Positions 1 through 9,287 of a stretch of DNA of 64,000 nt are shown piece by piece. A program made the position numbers and the translations under genes. Each line of letters starts with the position of its first letter. The first letter of the stretch is position 1. The notes beneath the pieces were generated by a model. The model did not search any database, was not told the DNA's origin, and worked only from the letters and a program-made list of their open reading frames with translations. Source of the DNA: Oceaniglobus trochenteri (lineage in GTDB: Bacteria; Pseudomonadota; Alphaproteobacteria; Rhodobacterales; Rhodobacteraceae); contig NZ_JACNMM010000002.1 in the NCBI RefSeq assembly GCF_020529025.1, positions 682,001 to 746,000 on the forward strand, in the 5' to 3' direction.

Positions 1-1
1 C

Positions 2-1447
2 TTCTCGCTGCCCAACATGTTCCGCCGCTTCTTCGCCGAGGGCGCCTTCAACATGGCCTTCATCCCGCTTTTCTCGAAAAAGCTGGAAAGCGGCGACGAT
101 CCGAAGGGTTTTGCCCAGGATGCCTTTGCCGGGATGATCCTTGTCCTCTCGCTCTTCACCGCCGCCGGCCTGGTCTTCATGCCCTGGCTGGTCACCGCCA
201 TGGCCAGCGGATTTCGCGGTGACGAAAGGTTTGATCTTGCGGTCGCCTATGGGCGGATCGCCTTTCCCTACATCCTCTTCATCTCTTTGGCGGCCCTTGT
301 CTCGGGCATATTGAACGCCAACCGCCGGTTCCTGGCTGCGGCAGCCGCGCCGGTGCTGCTGAATGTGGTGTTCATCGCCGGAATGCTGATCTCTGCCGCC
401 CTCGGGGCCGATCCATCCGACATTGCCGCCCTTGGCCTGGACGAGGCGCTGACCCGCCAGGTGGGCAGCACCCTGGCCTGGTCGGTGCCCATCGGCGGTA
501 TCGCGCAACTGGCGCTGGTCTGGTGGGCAGCCGCGCGCGCCGGGTTCCGCCTGACCATCCGCCGCCCCCGCCTGACGCCCGAGTTGAAGAAGCTGGCGAT
601 TATCGCCGCCCCCGCCGCCCTGGCCGGAGGCGTGGTGCAGATCAACCTGCTGGTGGGCCGCCAGGTGGCCAGCTTCTATGACGGCGCCATCGCCTGGCTG
701 AACTATGCCGACCGCCTGTATCAGCTGCCGCTGGGCGTGGTGGGCATCGCCATCGGCGTCGTGCTGCTGCCCGAACTGTCGCGCCGCCTCGGCGCCGAGG
801 ATACCGCCGGGGGGCGCCATGCCTTCAACCGGGCGGCGGAAATGGCCCTGACGCTGACGGTGCCCTCGGCCGTGGCCTTCATGGTCATCCCCCTGCCCCT
901 TGTGGCCACGCTGTTCCAGCGCGGTGCCTTCGGCGCCGACGACAGCGCGGCGACGGCCCTGGCCCTGGCGATCTACGGGCTGGGCCTGCCCGCCTTCGTT
1001 CTGCAGAAGGTGCTGCAACCCCTGTTCTTCGCGCGCGAGGATACACGCTCGCCCTTCCGCTTTGCGCTGGTGTCGATGGTGGTGAACGCGGCGCTGGCCA
1101 TCGGGCTGATGCCGTTGGTGGGGTTCCTGGCCGCCGCCATCGGCACGACGGTGGCGGGCTGGGCCATGGTCTGGCTGCTGGCCCGTGGCGGGCGGAAAAT
1201 GGGCGAAGCGGCCAAATTCGACGAAAGATTCCGCCGTCGCCTATGGCGGATCGTCGCCGCCTCGCTTGGCATGGGGCTTTGCCTCTGGCTGGCCACGGTC
1301 CTCATGGGGCCGCTTTTCGGGATGGCCGGGCTGAAGTTCCTGGCGCTTGCCGCGCTGGTTCTCGTGGGCATGGGCAGCTATTTCGTGATCGGCACCGCCA
1401 TCGGCGCCTTTGCGCTGTCCGACATCCGCGGCGCCGTCCGGCGCTGA
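2..1447 (+). CDS. murJ: Lipid II flippase MurJ, 5'-truncated by window edge
   Basis: Inner-membrane flippase of the MOP superfamily that moves lipid II to the periplasm for peptidoglycan synthesis. The frame is already open at base 2, and the first residues (PNMFRRFFAEGAFN) match the conserved block that lies some tens of residues into full-length MurJ. The ATG at 17 is therefore internal and the true start lies outside the window. The visible part, about 480 residues, is almost entirely hydrophobic segments separated by short polar loops, as in the family. The gene ends in a 16-bp perfect palindrome (1440-1455) that contains the stop codon. It converges on the Gfo/Idh gene. Family assignment is secure; only the N-terminus is missing. 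Confidence 0.95.
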   Translation, partial: FSLPNMFRRFFAEGAFNMAFIPLFSKKLESGDDPKGFAQDAFAGMILVLSLFTAAGLVFMPWLVTAMASGFRGDERFDLAVAYGRIAFPYILFISLAALVSGILNANRRFLAAAAAPVLLNVVFIAGMLISAALGADPSDIAALGLDEALTRQVGSTLAWSVPIGGIAQLALVWWAAARAGFRLTIRRPRLTPELKKLAIIAAPAALAGGVVQINLLVGRQVASFYDGAIAWLNYADRLYQLPLGVVGIAIGVVLLPELSRRLGAEDTAGGRHAFNRAAEMALTLTVPSAVAFMVIPLPLVATLFQRGAFGADDSAATALALAIYGLGLPAFVLQKVLQPLFFAREDTRSPFRFALVSMVVNAALAIGLMPLVGFLAAAIGTTVAGWAMVWLLARGGRKMGEAAKFDERFRRRLWRIVAASLGMGLCLWLATVLMGPLFGMAGLKFLALAALVLVGMGSYFVIGTAIGAFALSDIRGAVRR

Positions 1448-1492
1448 TCAGCGCCCACCATCTCCCGGCAACCCCGTGGTGCGGCCGGAGGT

Positions 1493-1557
1493 ATTGAGTA
1501 TTTTCAGCAAGAAAGAGGGGCCGGTCTTCCCTCTCTTTCTTGCCCCAAATACTCAAT
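1493..1557. repeat. Head-to-head pair of dispersed repeats forming a long hairpin (likely bidirectional terminator)
   Basis: Left arm 1493-1520 and right arm 1529-1557 are near-perfect inverted copies of the dispersed repeat seen throughout this window (TGAGTATTTT, a few variable bases, then GCAAGAAAGAG plus G-run). An 8-base loop lies between them. The element sits between convergent murJ and the Gfo/Idh gene, where a transcript from either strand would fold into a stem of about 27 bp. A terminator or 3'-end stabiliser role is inferred from position and structure. Confidence 0.7.
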
Positions 1558-1590
1558 CCAACCCCGGCCACCGGGGGAAGGCCCGCGCGA

Positions 1591-2661
1591 TTATTCCTGG
1601 TATCCCCGGAACAGCCCGCGCCCGCCCGCATCGTCCAGCACTTTCTGAAGCGCCGCGCCGCGGGCGAAATCCGGCTCTTGCGGGGCGCCGTCGCGGATCG
1701 CGCTGATGAAGGCGGCAAAGACGGTCTGAACCGGCGCAAGCGGGATTGATTCCCAGGCCGTCGGCGCGCTTTGCGGCGCAAGGCAGGCCGACAGCCGGTC
1801 GGTGTGGTTGGCCGATTCCACCAGCAACGCGCCCTTCGTGCCATGGATGCGCAGGGTCAGGTCGTTCAGGTGACCGGTGGCAAAGCGCGAGGCATGAACC
1901 ACCCCGATCGCCCCGTTCGTCAGTTCAACGTGCATGGCGCAACTGTCGTTGGCGTCCAGCACATAGGGCCCGATCTGCCCGCCCTCGGCCTTGTCGAAGG
2001 TTTTCAGCCGACAGGACACCGAGGCCACGTCGCCCCCCGCGACATGGGTGGCGAAATCCAGGATGTGGATCCCCACATCCCCCAGCACCCCCGCCGATCC
2101 ATGGGCGCGCGACAGGCGCCAGAGCCACTGGTCCTGCTCGCTCCATTCGCCCCAGGCGGGTTGCACCAGCCAGCTTTGCAGGTACGAAGCCTCGAAGTGG
2201 CGCACCTCTCCGATCTTGCCCTCGGCCACCATCCGGGCGGCGTGCTGCATAGCGGCGTTATTGCGGTAGGTCAGGTTCACCATGTTGACCACCCCCGCCG
2301 CCTGCGCGGCATCACGCATCTCGGCCGCCTCGGTGTAGGAGGTCGCGAGGGGTTTTTCACACAGAACATGCTTGCCCGCCGCGATCAGGGGCATGGTGGT
2401 GGCGTGGTGGGCCTGGTCGGGCGTCACGTTCGAGGCGGCGTCGAATGCGCCCCAGGCCAGAGCCTCGTCCAGGGTGGCAAAGCGGTGCGCGATGTCGAAC
2501 TTTTCGCAGAAGGCCGCCAGGCGGCCGGGGCTGACATCGACCGCCGCCACGATCTCGACCCCCGGAAGGGCCGAGAAGGCGGTGGCATGGGTATGGGCCA
2601 TGCTGCCCGTCCCCAGGATCAGCAGGCGGGTGCGGGGCGCGGGCGTCTCTGTGGCGGTCAT
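1591..2661 (-). CDS. Gfo/Idh/MocA family oxidoreductase
   Basis: NAD(P)-dependent dehydrogenase of the glucose-fructose oxidoreductase/inositol dehydrogenase family, usually acting on sugars or cyclitols; substrate unknown. 356 residues. The N-terminal Rossmann fold has the nucleotide-binding stretch LILGTGSMAHTHA at residues 14-26. The family signature CEKPLATS follows near residue 100 and supplies the catalytic Lys. The C-terminal half is the usual mixed beta sheet domain. No signal peptide. It starts 3 bases after the stop of the ThuA-like gene upstream, so the two are co-transcribed, as is common for ThuA and Gfo/Idh genes in sugar catabolic clusters. No transporter gene lies nearby, which limits substrate inference. 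Confidence 0.9.
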   Translation of the reverse strand: MTATETPAPRTRLLILGTGSMAHTHATAFSALPGVEIVAAVDVSPGRLAAFCEKFDIAHRFATLDEALAWGAFDAASNVTPDQAHHATTMPLIAAGKHVLCEKPLATSYTEAAEMRDAAQAAGVVNMVNLTYRNNAAMQHAARMVAEGKIGEVRHFEASYLQSWLVQPAWGEWSEQDQWLWRLSRAHGSAGVLGDVGIHILDFATHVAGGDVASVSCRLKTFDKAEGGQIGPYVLDANDSCAMHVELTNGAIGVVHASRFATGHLNDLTLRIHGTKGALLVESANHTDRLSACLAPQSAPTAWESIPLAPVQTVFAAFISAIRDGAPQEPDFARGAALQKVLDDAGGRGLFRGYQE

Positions 2662-2664
2662 GGT

Positions 2665-3447
2665 CTAGCGGAAGCCTTCTTCGCCGTGGCTGTGCAGTTT
2701 CGGCCCACGCTCCTCGATCTTCTCGGGGGCCTTGTGCACCGGCACGTTGGGGGCATCGCCCACGGCCGTCAGACGCGGCGCCGGGTTGTGCGCCCAGCGC
2801 ACCGCATTGGCCAGCACGGTCTGCACGTTGGCATCGTGGAAGGTGGGATAGGTTTCATGGCCCGGCCGGAAATAGAAGACATTGCCCGCCCCCCGCCGCC
2901 AGGTCAGCCCCGAGCGGAAGACCTCGCCGCCCTGGAACCACGACACGAAGACGGTTTCCAGCGGTTCGGGCACGCCGAAGGGTTCGCCGTACATCTCTTC
3001 GTGTTCCAGTTCGAAATGGTCGGGCAGCCCCCGCGCGATGGGATGCCCGCGCGAGGTGACCCAGAGCCGCTCGCGCTCACCGGCCTCGCGCCAGGTCAGG
3101 TTGCAGGGCGTACCCATGAGCCGCTTGAAGATCTTCGAGAAGTGCGACGAATGCAGCAGGATCAGCCCCATGCCGCCCCAGACCGCCTCGGCCACGCGCT
3201 CTACCACCTCGTCCTGCACGTCGCCGTGGGCGCAATGGCCCCACCACAGCAGAACGTCGGTTTCGGCCAGGCGTGCGGCACTCAGCCCGTGTTCGGGTTC
3301 CTGCAGGGTGGCGGTGGTGGCGGCGATGCCGCCCGCCGCATTCAGCGCGGCCGCGATGCAGCCGTGCAGCCCGTCGGGATAAAGCTCTCCCACGATTGCG
3401 TTGGTGTGCTCATGGACGTTTTCGCCCCAGACCGTGGCACGGATCAT
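2665..3447 (-). CDS. ThuA-like trehalose-utilisation domain protein
   Basis: Member of the ThuA family (class I glutamine amidotransferase-like fold), which in rhizobia is linked to trehalose/disaccharide catabolism; the biochemical role is poorly defined. The ATG at 3447 is chosen because a GGAGGG ribosome binding site lies about 7 bases upstream. The frame continues another 12 codons upstream without such a site. 260 residues: residues 4-12 read ATVWGENVH, and HCAHGDV with LLHSSHFSK follow in mid-protein, typical of the family. The C-terminus ends with a short proline/lysine-rich tail. It is followed after 3 bases by a Gfo/Idh oxidoreductase, supporting a shared sugar-related pathway. Confidence 0.85.
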   Translation of the reverse strand: MIRATVWGENVHEHTNAIVGELYPDGLHGCIAAALNAAGGIAATTATLQEPEHGLSAARLAETDVLLWWGHCAHGDVQDEVVERVAEAVWGGMGLILLHSSHFSKIFKRLMGTPCNLTWREAGERERLWVTSRGHPIARGLPDHFELEHEEMYGEPFGVPEPLETVFVSWFQGGEVFRSGLTWRRGAGNVFYFRPGHETYPTFHDANVQTVLANAVRWAHNPAPRLTAVGDAPNVPVHKAPEKIEERGPKLHSHGEEGFR

Positions 3448-3516
3448 GGTCTGCCCTCCGATTGCAGTTTTCATCCCCGGCATGTTCCGCAGATCACCGG
3501 CAAGGGCAATGCCCCC

Positions 3517-3831
3517 TCAGCCGGATTTTTTCGTCATGTCACGGGTTTGCGGCGCCGCGCCGGTGCGCAGGGCGGCGCGCCCGATCATGTGCGCGGCGAC
3601 GGGTGCGGTCAGCATCAGGAACCCCACGATCAGCCCGCCACGGAACAGCACCGGCAGATCGGCAAAAAACACCATCCCCGCGGCGATGATCAGCCCGCAG
3701 GCCAGGGTGCCGGCCTTGGTGCTGGCGTGCATCCGCACCAGGACATCAGGCAGGCGCAGCACGCCCAGCCCCGCGATAACCGCGAAACCGCCCCCCAGCA
3801 ACAGCAGCACCCCCACGACATAGCCGATCAT
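3517..3831 (-). CDS. mnhG: Mrp-type Na+(K+)/H+ antiporter subunit G
   Basis: Smallest-class subunit of the Mrp/Mnh/Pha antiporter, an inner-membrane complex that exchanges cytoplasmic Na+ or K+ for protons. 104 residues with three hydrophobic segments, starting MIGYVVGVLLLLGG, followed by the typical GVLRLPDVLVRMHAS motif at about residues 24-38. Its ATG overlaps the TGA of mnhF (ATGA), and it is the last gene of the seven-gene operon. The window cannot tell Na+ from K+ specificity. The ThuA-like gene begins about 70 bases downstream on the same strand and could be read through. Confidence 0.93.
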   Translation of the reverse strand: MIGYVVGVLLLLGGGFAVIAGLGVLRLPDVLVRMHASTKAGTLACGLIIAAGMVFFADLPVLFRGGLIVGFLMLTAPVAAHMIGRAALRTGAAPQTRDMTKKSG

Positions 3832-4127
3832 GCCCCGTCCCCCTCGCGTCGTTTCTGCCGCCTCTCGGCAAAGCGGGCCAGGGCGACGGTGGCCAGGAAC
3901 CCGATCAACGCGACGACAAGCGCCACGTCAAGGAAGGTGCGATCGCGTGAGGCGATGGCGAAGACGCCGCAGAAGGCAACGATCAGCACCGTCATCATGT
4001 CCAGCGCCACCACCCTGTCGGCCAGGGTCGGCCCCTTGGCGAGGCGCACGAAGGCCAGCACCATGGCGACCATCAGCAGCACGAAGGCGATATCGACCGA
4101 CCAGGCCAGGAAAATGGTGTCGTTCAT
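3828..4127 (-). CDS. mnhF: Mrp-type Na+(K+)/H+ antiporter subunit F
   Basis: Small membrane subunit of the Mrp antiporter. 99 residues and three predicted membrane helices; the stretch RLAKGPTLADRVVALD at about residues 28-43 is the family's most conserved part, followed by a helix with a conserved acidic/polar face. The C-terminus is a basic tail (RFAERRQKRREG). Both ends are translationally coupled by ATGA overlaps, to mnhE upstream and mnhG downstream. Position and order (E-F-G) are as in all seven-gene mrp operons. Confidence 0.93.
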   Translation of the reverse strand: MNDTIFLAWSVDIAFVLLMVAMVLAFVRLAKGPTLADRVVALDMMTVLIVAFCGVFAIASRDRTFLDVALVVALIGFLATVALARFAERRQKRREGDGA

Positions 4128-4603
4128 GTCTCCAGCGCCTCCCGCACCCAGCGTTCCATGCCGTTCTTCAGGGTTGCCCTTATGGCATCGGGATCATCGG
4201 CGAACATCGCGTGGACATAAAGGATCTTGCGGTCGTCCGAGATGTCGATGCTCAGGGTGCCGGGCGTGAGCGACACCAGGTTCGTCACCAGAAGGATGGC
4301 GGCGTCGCTCTTGACGTCCAGCGGCACCTCGATGATGCCCGGGCGGCTAAGCTGCGTTGGCGTCACCACGTCCCACAGCACGCTCAGCGATGCCACGATC
4401 AGTTCGTAGTGGAACATCACCACCAGCCGCGACCAGGTATAGGCGCGGCGGAAATAGACGCTCTCGCCCCCCATGAGGGGTTGAAGCATCCACAGCACGC
4501 CAAAGCCGATGAGGAAGCCGACCGCAAGGTTGGCGACCGAAAAGGCGCCGTTGAAGGCGGCCCAGGCGATGGCAAGGATCAGGTTCAGCACGAACAGGTT
4601 CAC
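4124..4603 (-). CDS. mnhE: Mrp-type Na+(K+)/H+ antiporter subunit E
   Basis: Membrane subunit E of the Mrp antiporter, 159 residues, matching the usual 155-170. I use the GTG at 4603 because it overlaps the TGA of mnhD as GTGA and gives the normal N-terminus (NLFVLNLILAIAWAAF). The open frame extends 50 codons further upstream inside mnhD but that part is not MnhE-like. Two N-terminal membrane helices are followed by a cytoplasmic domain containing LVTNLVSLTPGTLSID, a strongly conserved MnhE segment. Downstream it couples to mnhF by ATGA. Confidence 0.92.
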   Translation of the reverse strand: MNLFVLNLILAIAWAAFNGAFSVANLAVGFLIGFGVLWMLQPLMGGESVYFRRAYTWSRLVVMFHYELIVASLSVLWDVVTPTQLSRPGIIEVPLDVKSDAAILLVTNLVSLTPGTLSIDISDDRKILYVHAMFADDPDAIRATLKNGMERWVREALET

Positions 4604-6099
4604 GGGCGCTCTCCCAGTACGGCCGTCACATAGGACGAGGGGTCCAGAAGCTGCGCCGCCGTCGCTTCGGCGAACTGCACGAAGGGTTCGGGGAACAGGC
4701 CGATGGTCACGGTCAGCGCCGCCAGCCCGGCGATGGGCGTCAGCAGGCGCCACCGCTCGGCCCGGCCCAGCATGGCGATCCGGGGTTCAATGCCGTCGGG
4801 GTGGGGTTTCCAGAAGGCCTCGGCCCAGATCTTGGTCATCGAGTAGATCGTCAGCAACCCGACCGCCAGCGCCAGGAAGGCGATGAACCAGCCCTCCACC
4901 CCCAGCGCCGCCTTGATCAGCAGGAACTTGGCCCAGAAGCCCGACAGCGGCGGAAAGCCGGCCAGCGAAAAGGCCGGCACCAGGAACAGCAGCGCCAGCA
5001 GTGGCGCATGGGTGTAAAGCCCGCCGATCCGGCTCAGCCCGGTCGATCCGGTCAGCCGTTGCACCACCCCGGCGATCAGGAACAGGTTCGCCTTCACCAC
5101 GATATGATGGACCAGGTAGAAAACCGCCCCCGTCAGGGCCAGCGGCGTGAACAGCGCAAGGCCAAGCACCATGTAGCCGATCTGGCTGACGATGTGAAAG
5201 CTCAGGATCTTGCGGAAATCCATCTGCGCCGCGGCCCCCAGAACACCGGTGACCATGGTGAAGCCGGCCACCCAGAGCAGCACGGTGTGGGTATAGCCGA
5301 TGTCGCGATCGAAGATCAGCGTGAAGACCCGGATCAGGGCATAGACCCCCACCTTGGTCAGCAGCCCGGCAAAGACCGCCGATACCGAAAAGGCGGGCGT
5401 GTGGTATGAGGCCGGCAGCCAGAAGAACAGCGGAAAGACCGCCGCCTTCACCCCAAAGGCCACCATGAACATCATCGCCACCACGGTCAGCAGCCCCTGG
5501 TTTTCCACCTGCCCGACCGTCACGGCAAGGTCGGCCATGTTCAGGGTGCCGGTCATGCCGTAAAGAAGGCCGATGGCCGACAGGAACAGCACCGTCGAGA
5601 TCAGGTTCAGCGTGACATACTTGATCCCGCCGTCAATCTGTTCGGGGCGGCCGCCCAGGATCAGAAGGCCGAAGGACGCGATCAGCATCACCTCGAACCA
5701 GACGTAGAGGTTGAAGATGTCACCGGTCAGGAAGGCGCCCGTGACCCCCGCCAGAAGCACCTGGAACAGGGTGTGATAGCCAAGGTACTCCATCCGCGGC
5801 GTGATTTCGGCGGTGGCATAGATCGCCACGGCAAGGCCGGCGATGGCCGTGATGACCACCATCACCGCGCTCAGGTTGTCGGCCACGAAAGTGATCCCGA
5901 AGGGCGCGGCCCAGTTGCCCATCTGCGCCGCGATCACCCCCTGGCCCAGCACCTGCGCCATCAGCAGGCCCGCCGCCAGCAGGGCCAGCGCGGAACCGGC
6001 GACCGATATCCACCGCCCGAGGGGACGTTCCCGCAGCAGGAAGGCGATGATCGCCGTGGCGAAGGGCACAAGGATCGGGGCGACGACAAGCCAGCTCAA
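4600..6099 (-). CDS. mnhD: Mrp-type Na+(K+)/H+ antiporter subunit D
   Basis: Large proton-channel-like subunit, homologous to NuoM/NuoN of respiratory complex I. 499 residues with about 14 membrane helices. It contains the family block FGLLILGGRPEQ followed by a helix and VKAAVFPLFFWLPASYHTP, with the functionally important Lys and nearby His loop. It begins at an ATGA overlap with mnhC and ends at a GTGA overlap with mnhE. Being flanked by MnhC and MnhE, and not by other nuo genes, settles the assignment as Mrp and not complex I. Confidence 0.94.
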   Translation of the reverse strand: MSWLVVAPILVPFATAIIAFLLRERPLGRWISVAGSALALLAAGLLMAQVLGQGVIAAQMGNWAAPFGITFVADNLSAVMVVITAIAGLAVAIYATAEITPRMEYLGYHTLFQVLLAGVTGAFLTGDIFNLYVWFEVMLIASFGLLILGGRPEQIDGGIKYVTLNLISTVLFLSAIGLLYGMTGTLNMADLAVTVGQVENQGLLTVVAMMFMVAFGVKAAVFPLFFWLPASYHTPAFSVSAVFAGLLTKVGVYALIRVFTLIFDRDIGYTHTVLLWVAGFTMVTGVLGAAAQMDFRKILSFHIVSQIGYMVLGLALFTPLALTGAVFYLVHHIVVKANLFLIAGVVQRLTGSTGLSRIGGLYTHAPLLALLFLVPAFSLAGFPPLSGFWAKFLLIKAALGVEGWFIAFLALAVGLLTIYSMTKIWAEAFWKPHPDGIEPRIAMLGRAERWRLLTPIAGLAALTVTIGLFPEPFVQFAEATAAQLLDPSSYVTAVLGERP

Positions 6100-6461
6100 C
6101 GGTCTGCCTCCTCTTGCGGTTCGGCCACGCGCATGTCGTCGGTGTTCAGCGTGCCAAGGGTTGTGTAGGCGCGAAAGACCAGCACCAGCGCAAAGGCGAA
6201 AAGGCCGAAGCCGATCACGATGGCCGTCAGCACCAGTGCCTGGGGCAGCGCATTGGCCACGCCCGGCGGGGGCAGCTTTTCACCCGCCGCGATCAGGGGC
6301 GGTTCCCCGAAGGTCAGCCGCCCGGCGGTGAAGATCAGCAGGTTCGCGGCATTGCTCAGCAGGATCATCCCGAACAGGAATTTCAGCACGTTGCGCGCCA
6401 GCATCAGATAGACGGCAGCGGCCACAAGAAGCCCGATGGTAAGCGAGAGGAGCGTTTCCAT
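6096..6461 (-). CDS. mnhC: Mrp-type Na+(K+)/H+ antiporter subunit C
   Basis: NuoK-like small membrane subunit of the Mrp antiporter. 121 residues with three helices: the first at residues 4-20, the second containing FLFGMILLSNAANLL, the third containing PQALVLTAIVIGFGLFAF. Its length and helix pattern fit MnhC. It starts three bases after the mnhB stop and overlaps mnhD by ATGA, so it is tightly co-translated within the operon. Confidence 0.93.
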   Translation of the reverse strand: METLLSLTIGLLVAAAVYLMLARNVLKFLFGMILLSNAANLLIFTAGRLTFGEPPLIAAGEKLPPPGVANALPQALVLTAIVIGFGLFAFALVLVFRAYTTLGTLNTDDMRVAEPQEEADR

Positions 6462-6464
6462 GGC

Positions 6465-6884
6465 TCAGATCTCCTCTTCCATGGCGAAAACCAATGTCAG
6501 GATCGCACCCAGCACCACGAGGTAGACCCCGATATCAAAGAACAGCACGGTCGAGATCGGCAGGCCCTTTTCCCCCTCGGCGGCGCCCAGAAACAGCCAC
6601 TGACCCGTCAGGAAGGCATCGCCCATCAGCGCGGGCACCATCCCGGCCAGCAGGGCCAGACCCAGCCCCGACAGGGCGATGGTCTGGGGTTGCAGGCGCA
6701 GGGCCGCCCGCGCCTCTTTCGTGCCGCAGGCGATGGCGTGCAACACAAAGCCCGTCGCCCCGATCAGCCCGCCGATAAAGCCGCCCCCCGGTTCATTGTG
6801 CCCGCGCAACAGCATGTAAAGCGAGAAGATCAGCAGGATCGCCGCCAGATATCGGGTGGCGACACGCAGGATGATCGAATTCAT
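6465..6884 (-). CDS. mnhB: Mrp-type Na+(K+)/H+ antiporter subunit B
   Basis: Membrane subunit B, 139 residues with four hydrophobic segments and the conserved [15 protein letters not shown] motif near residues 26-40. An AAGGAGG ribosome binding site lies just upstream, inside the end of mnhA. The ATG overlaps the mnhA stop (ATGA). The presence of separate MnhA and MnhB defines the seven-subunit form of the complex. Confidence 0.93.
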   Translation of the reverse strand: MNSIILRVATRYLAAILLIFSLYMLLRGHNEPGGGFIGGLIGATGFVLHAIACGTKEARAALRLQPQTIALSGLGLALLAGMVPALMGDAFLTGQWLFLGAAEGEKGLPISTVLFFDIGVYLVVLGAILTLVFAMEEEI

Positions 6885-9160
6885 CGGCCCGCCTCCTTTC
6901 CCGTACGCAGCAGCGCATAGCCCGACAGCGCGGCAATCACGACCACGGCGATTTCGCCGAAGGTGTCGATGGCGCGGAAATCCACCAGGATCACGTTGAC
7001 GATGTTGCGCCCATGGGCCAGCGGGCCGCTGGTTTCCTCGAAGAACTCGGTCAGGCGCAGATCCATGGGCGTTGCCAGCACGGCCAGCAGGGTCAGGGTG
7101 ACACCCCCACCCACGAAAAGCGCCAGCAGCGCATCGCGCGGGCGGATGTCACGTTCGCCCGGCGCGCCCAGGTGGGGCATCCGCAGCATGGCCACCGCGA
7201 CAAGAACCACCACCAGGGTTTCGACCAGAAGCTGGGTGATTGCCACATCCGGCGCCGAATAGAGGATGAAGACCATCGCCACACCGATCCCCACGGTCCC
7301 CAGCGCCGCGATCGAGGCCATGCGGCTGTCGGTCAGGGTGACGATGGCCGATCCGATGACGATCAGCCCGATCACCGTCAGATGCTTGGGCGCAAGGCCG
7401 CTGAAATCGGGGGCGATCACCACCGCCCCTTTCAGGGCAAGGGTGGCGGCAATGACGGCGGCGAAGGTGAACAGGATCACCGCCATGTACATGCGCAACC
7501 GCCCCGTCTGCAAAAGCCGCGTCTGCCAACCGGCCAGCACCTTCAGCCCGTTCAGCACATCATCCCAGCGGGCGTCGAAATCGGGCAAGGCACCCAGAAC
7601 CCGTTGCAGCAGCGCGCGCAGCCGGGTGTGAAAGGCGTAAAGCAGCAGCCCCAGCGCGAAAGTGGCCAGCGACAGCACCAGCGGCAGGTTCACCCCCGCC
7701 CAAAGCGCAAGCTCCTTCGCCTCGGCGGGCGTGCCCAGAAGGGCGGCAACCGTGGGGGCGACAACGCTGGATTGCAGCAGGTCGGGGTTGATGCCGAACA
7801 GCGCCCCCAGCGAGGCCAGGATTACCGGGCCGGCCAGCATGGGCCAGGGCGCCTCTTTCGGTGTGCGGGGCAAGGCACCGCCGGCCGGCCGCCAGAAGGG
7901 TTTGAACGACACGACACCGGCCGCCGCCAGCATCAGCGCATTGGCCAGCAGGACGGCGCCCGCCACCAGGACAGGCTCAGAGGCCACGGCAAGCGCACCG
8001 GCATATTTCAGTTCTTTCCCGATGAAGCCCAGGAAGGGCGGGAAGCCCGCCATCGACATGGCCGCCACCGCCGCTGCCAGCATGGTCACCGGCATGCTGC
8101 GCGCCAGCCCGCCCAGAAGGGCCGCGTCGCGCGTTCCCGTCGCGGTGTCGATACAGCCCACCACAAGGAACAGCGCCGCCTTGTACAGCGAATGCACCAC
8201 GAGGAAGGTGACGAAAGCCGTGATCGCATAGCCCGAGGTATTGGCAAGGAACAGCGTCAGCGTGCCCAGTGCCATCAGCGTGGTATAGGCCAGCACCTGT
8301 TTCAGGTCACTCTGGCGCAGCGCCTGGAGCGAGGCGAAGACAGCCGTCACCGCCCCCGCGACCGTCAGTGTCCAAAGCCAGAAATCGGTGCCGCTCAGGC
8401 TGGGGTGCAGCCGCGCCATCAGGTACACACCCGCCTTCACCATGGTGGCCGAATGCAGGAAGGCCGACACCGGCGTCGGCGCCGCCATGGCATTGGGCAG
8501 CCAGAAATGAAACGGCACCTGCGCCGACTTGGTGAAGGCGCCCGCCAGAACCAGCACCACGATGGGCAGGTAAAGGACCGAGTTGCGCACCACGTCGCCC
8601 TGCGCGTTGATCTGCGAAATCTCGTAGCTGCCCGCGACCTCGCCCATCAGGATCAGCCCGGCCAGAAGCGCCAGCGCCCCCGCCCCCGTCACCAGCAGGG
8701 CCTGAAGGGCCGAGCGTCGCGCCTTGGCCCCGGTCTTTTCCTTGTCGGCATCAAAGCCGATCAGAAGATAGCTGGTAATGGTGGTCAGTTCCCAGAACAC
8801 GAAAAGCGCGATCAGATTGTCGGCGCTCACAAGGCCCAGCATGGCCAGCATGAACGACGTCAGGTACAGCGCGAAACGCCCGTACTGGTGATGCCCGCGC
8901 AGGTAGCTGTCGGAATAGAGAAGGACCAGCGCGCCGATGCCGCTGATCAGCAGCAGGAAGGTAAGCGACAGGCCATCCACGAGGAACGACAGCGATATTC
9001 CCAGGCTGGGCGCCCAGTCGAAACTGACGCGCAGCACCTCGCCCCGCGACACCGGGCCGATGAAGGTGGCGAACCAGCCGCACAGCGCCAGCGCCAGAAG
9101 CACGGGCAACCATCCGGCGGGGCCGTTGGTGGCGGGGCGGTCGGGGTCGGGCGTTGCGAT
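6881..9160 (-). CDS. mnhA: Mrp-type Na+(K+)/H+ antiporter subunit A (start uncertain)
   Basis: Largest subunit, homologous to NuoL. About 760 residues with some 20 membrane helices and an MrpB-like C-terminal extension that ends in a helix near a conserved [13 protein letters not shown] segment. The frame is open to 9295, but residues upstream of 9160 (polar, unlike any MnhA leader) would overlap the 5' end of oxyR and the OxyR-type site. A perfect GGAGG lies 8 bases before an ATC codon at 9160, just where homologues begin. The alternatives are ATG 9295, GTG 9259 and TTG 9223. ATC initiation is unusual, so treat the start as unresolved. The promoter must lie in the short mnhA-oxyR space. Confidence 0.88.
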   Translation of the reverse strand: MATPDPDRPATNGPAGWLPVLLALALCGWFATFIGPVSRGEVLRVSFDWAPSLGISLSFLVDGLSLTFLLLISGIGALVLLYSDSYLRGHHQYGRFALYLTSFMLAMLGLVSADNLIALFVFWELTTITSYLLIGFDADKEKTGAKARRSALQALLVTGAGALALLAGLILMGEVAGSYEISQINAQGDVVRNSVLYLPIVVLVLAGAFTKSAQVPFHFWLPNAMAAPTPVSAFLHSATMVKAGVYLMARLHPSLSGTDFWLWTLTVAGAVTAVFASLQALRQSDLKQVLAYTTLMALGTLTLFLANTSGYAITAFVTFLVVHSLYKAALFLVVGCIDTATGTRDAALLGGLARSMPVTMLAAAVAAMSMAGFPPFLGFIGKELKYAGALAVASEPVLVAGAVLLANALMLAAAGVVSFKPFWRPAGGALPRTPKEAPWPMLAGPVILASLGALFGINPDLLQSSVVAPTVAALLGTPAEAKELALWAGVNLPLVLSLATFALGLLLYAFHTRLRALLQRVLGALPDFDARWDDVLNGLKVLAGWQTRLLQTGRLRMYMAVILFTFAAVIAATLALKGAVVIAPDFSGLAPKHLTVIGLIVIGSAIVTLTDSRMASIAALGTVGIGVAMVFILYSAPDVAITQLLVETLVVVLVAVAMLRMPHLGAPGERDIRPRDALLALFVGGGVTLTLLAVLATPMDLRLTEFFEETSGPLAHGRNIVNVILVDFRAIDTFGEIAVVVIAALSGYALLRTGKEAGR

Positions 9161-9238
9161 CTTCGTATCCTCCGGGTTCTGGAACAGGTATCTGGCCCCG
9201 TCCCCCTCAAGGTCAATCGACAACGCACCGCAATGTCG

Positions 9239-9253
9239 ATAGTTTTTATCTAT
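9239..9253. promoter_or_regulatory. OxyR/LysR-type binding site between mnhA and oxyR-like gene
   Basis: The sequence ATAG, 7 bases (TTTTTAT), CTAT fits the known OxyR half-operator ATAG-N-T-NNN-A-N-CTAT at every fixed position. It lies about 35 bases upstream of the oxyR-like ATG and about 80 bases upstream of the likely mnhA start, the usual place for an autoregulated LysR-type gene and its divergent target. No equally good second half-site is visible at the 7-base spacing on either side. Confidence 0.75.
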
Positions 9254-9287
9254 CGCCACCCCCCGAACCTGCGACGACTTCGCCATC

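Noticed and set aside
2665-3483. Upstream start of the ThuA-like gene at 3483
   Set aside because: The first 12 codons lack a ribosome binding site; GGAGGG fits the ATG at 3447.
4600-6099. MnhD as a stray complex I subunit (NuoM/NuoN)
   Set aside because: Flanked by MnhC and MnhE with overlapping stops in the full mnhA-G order.
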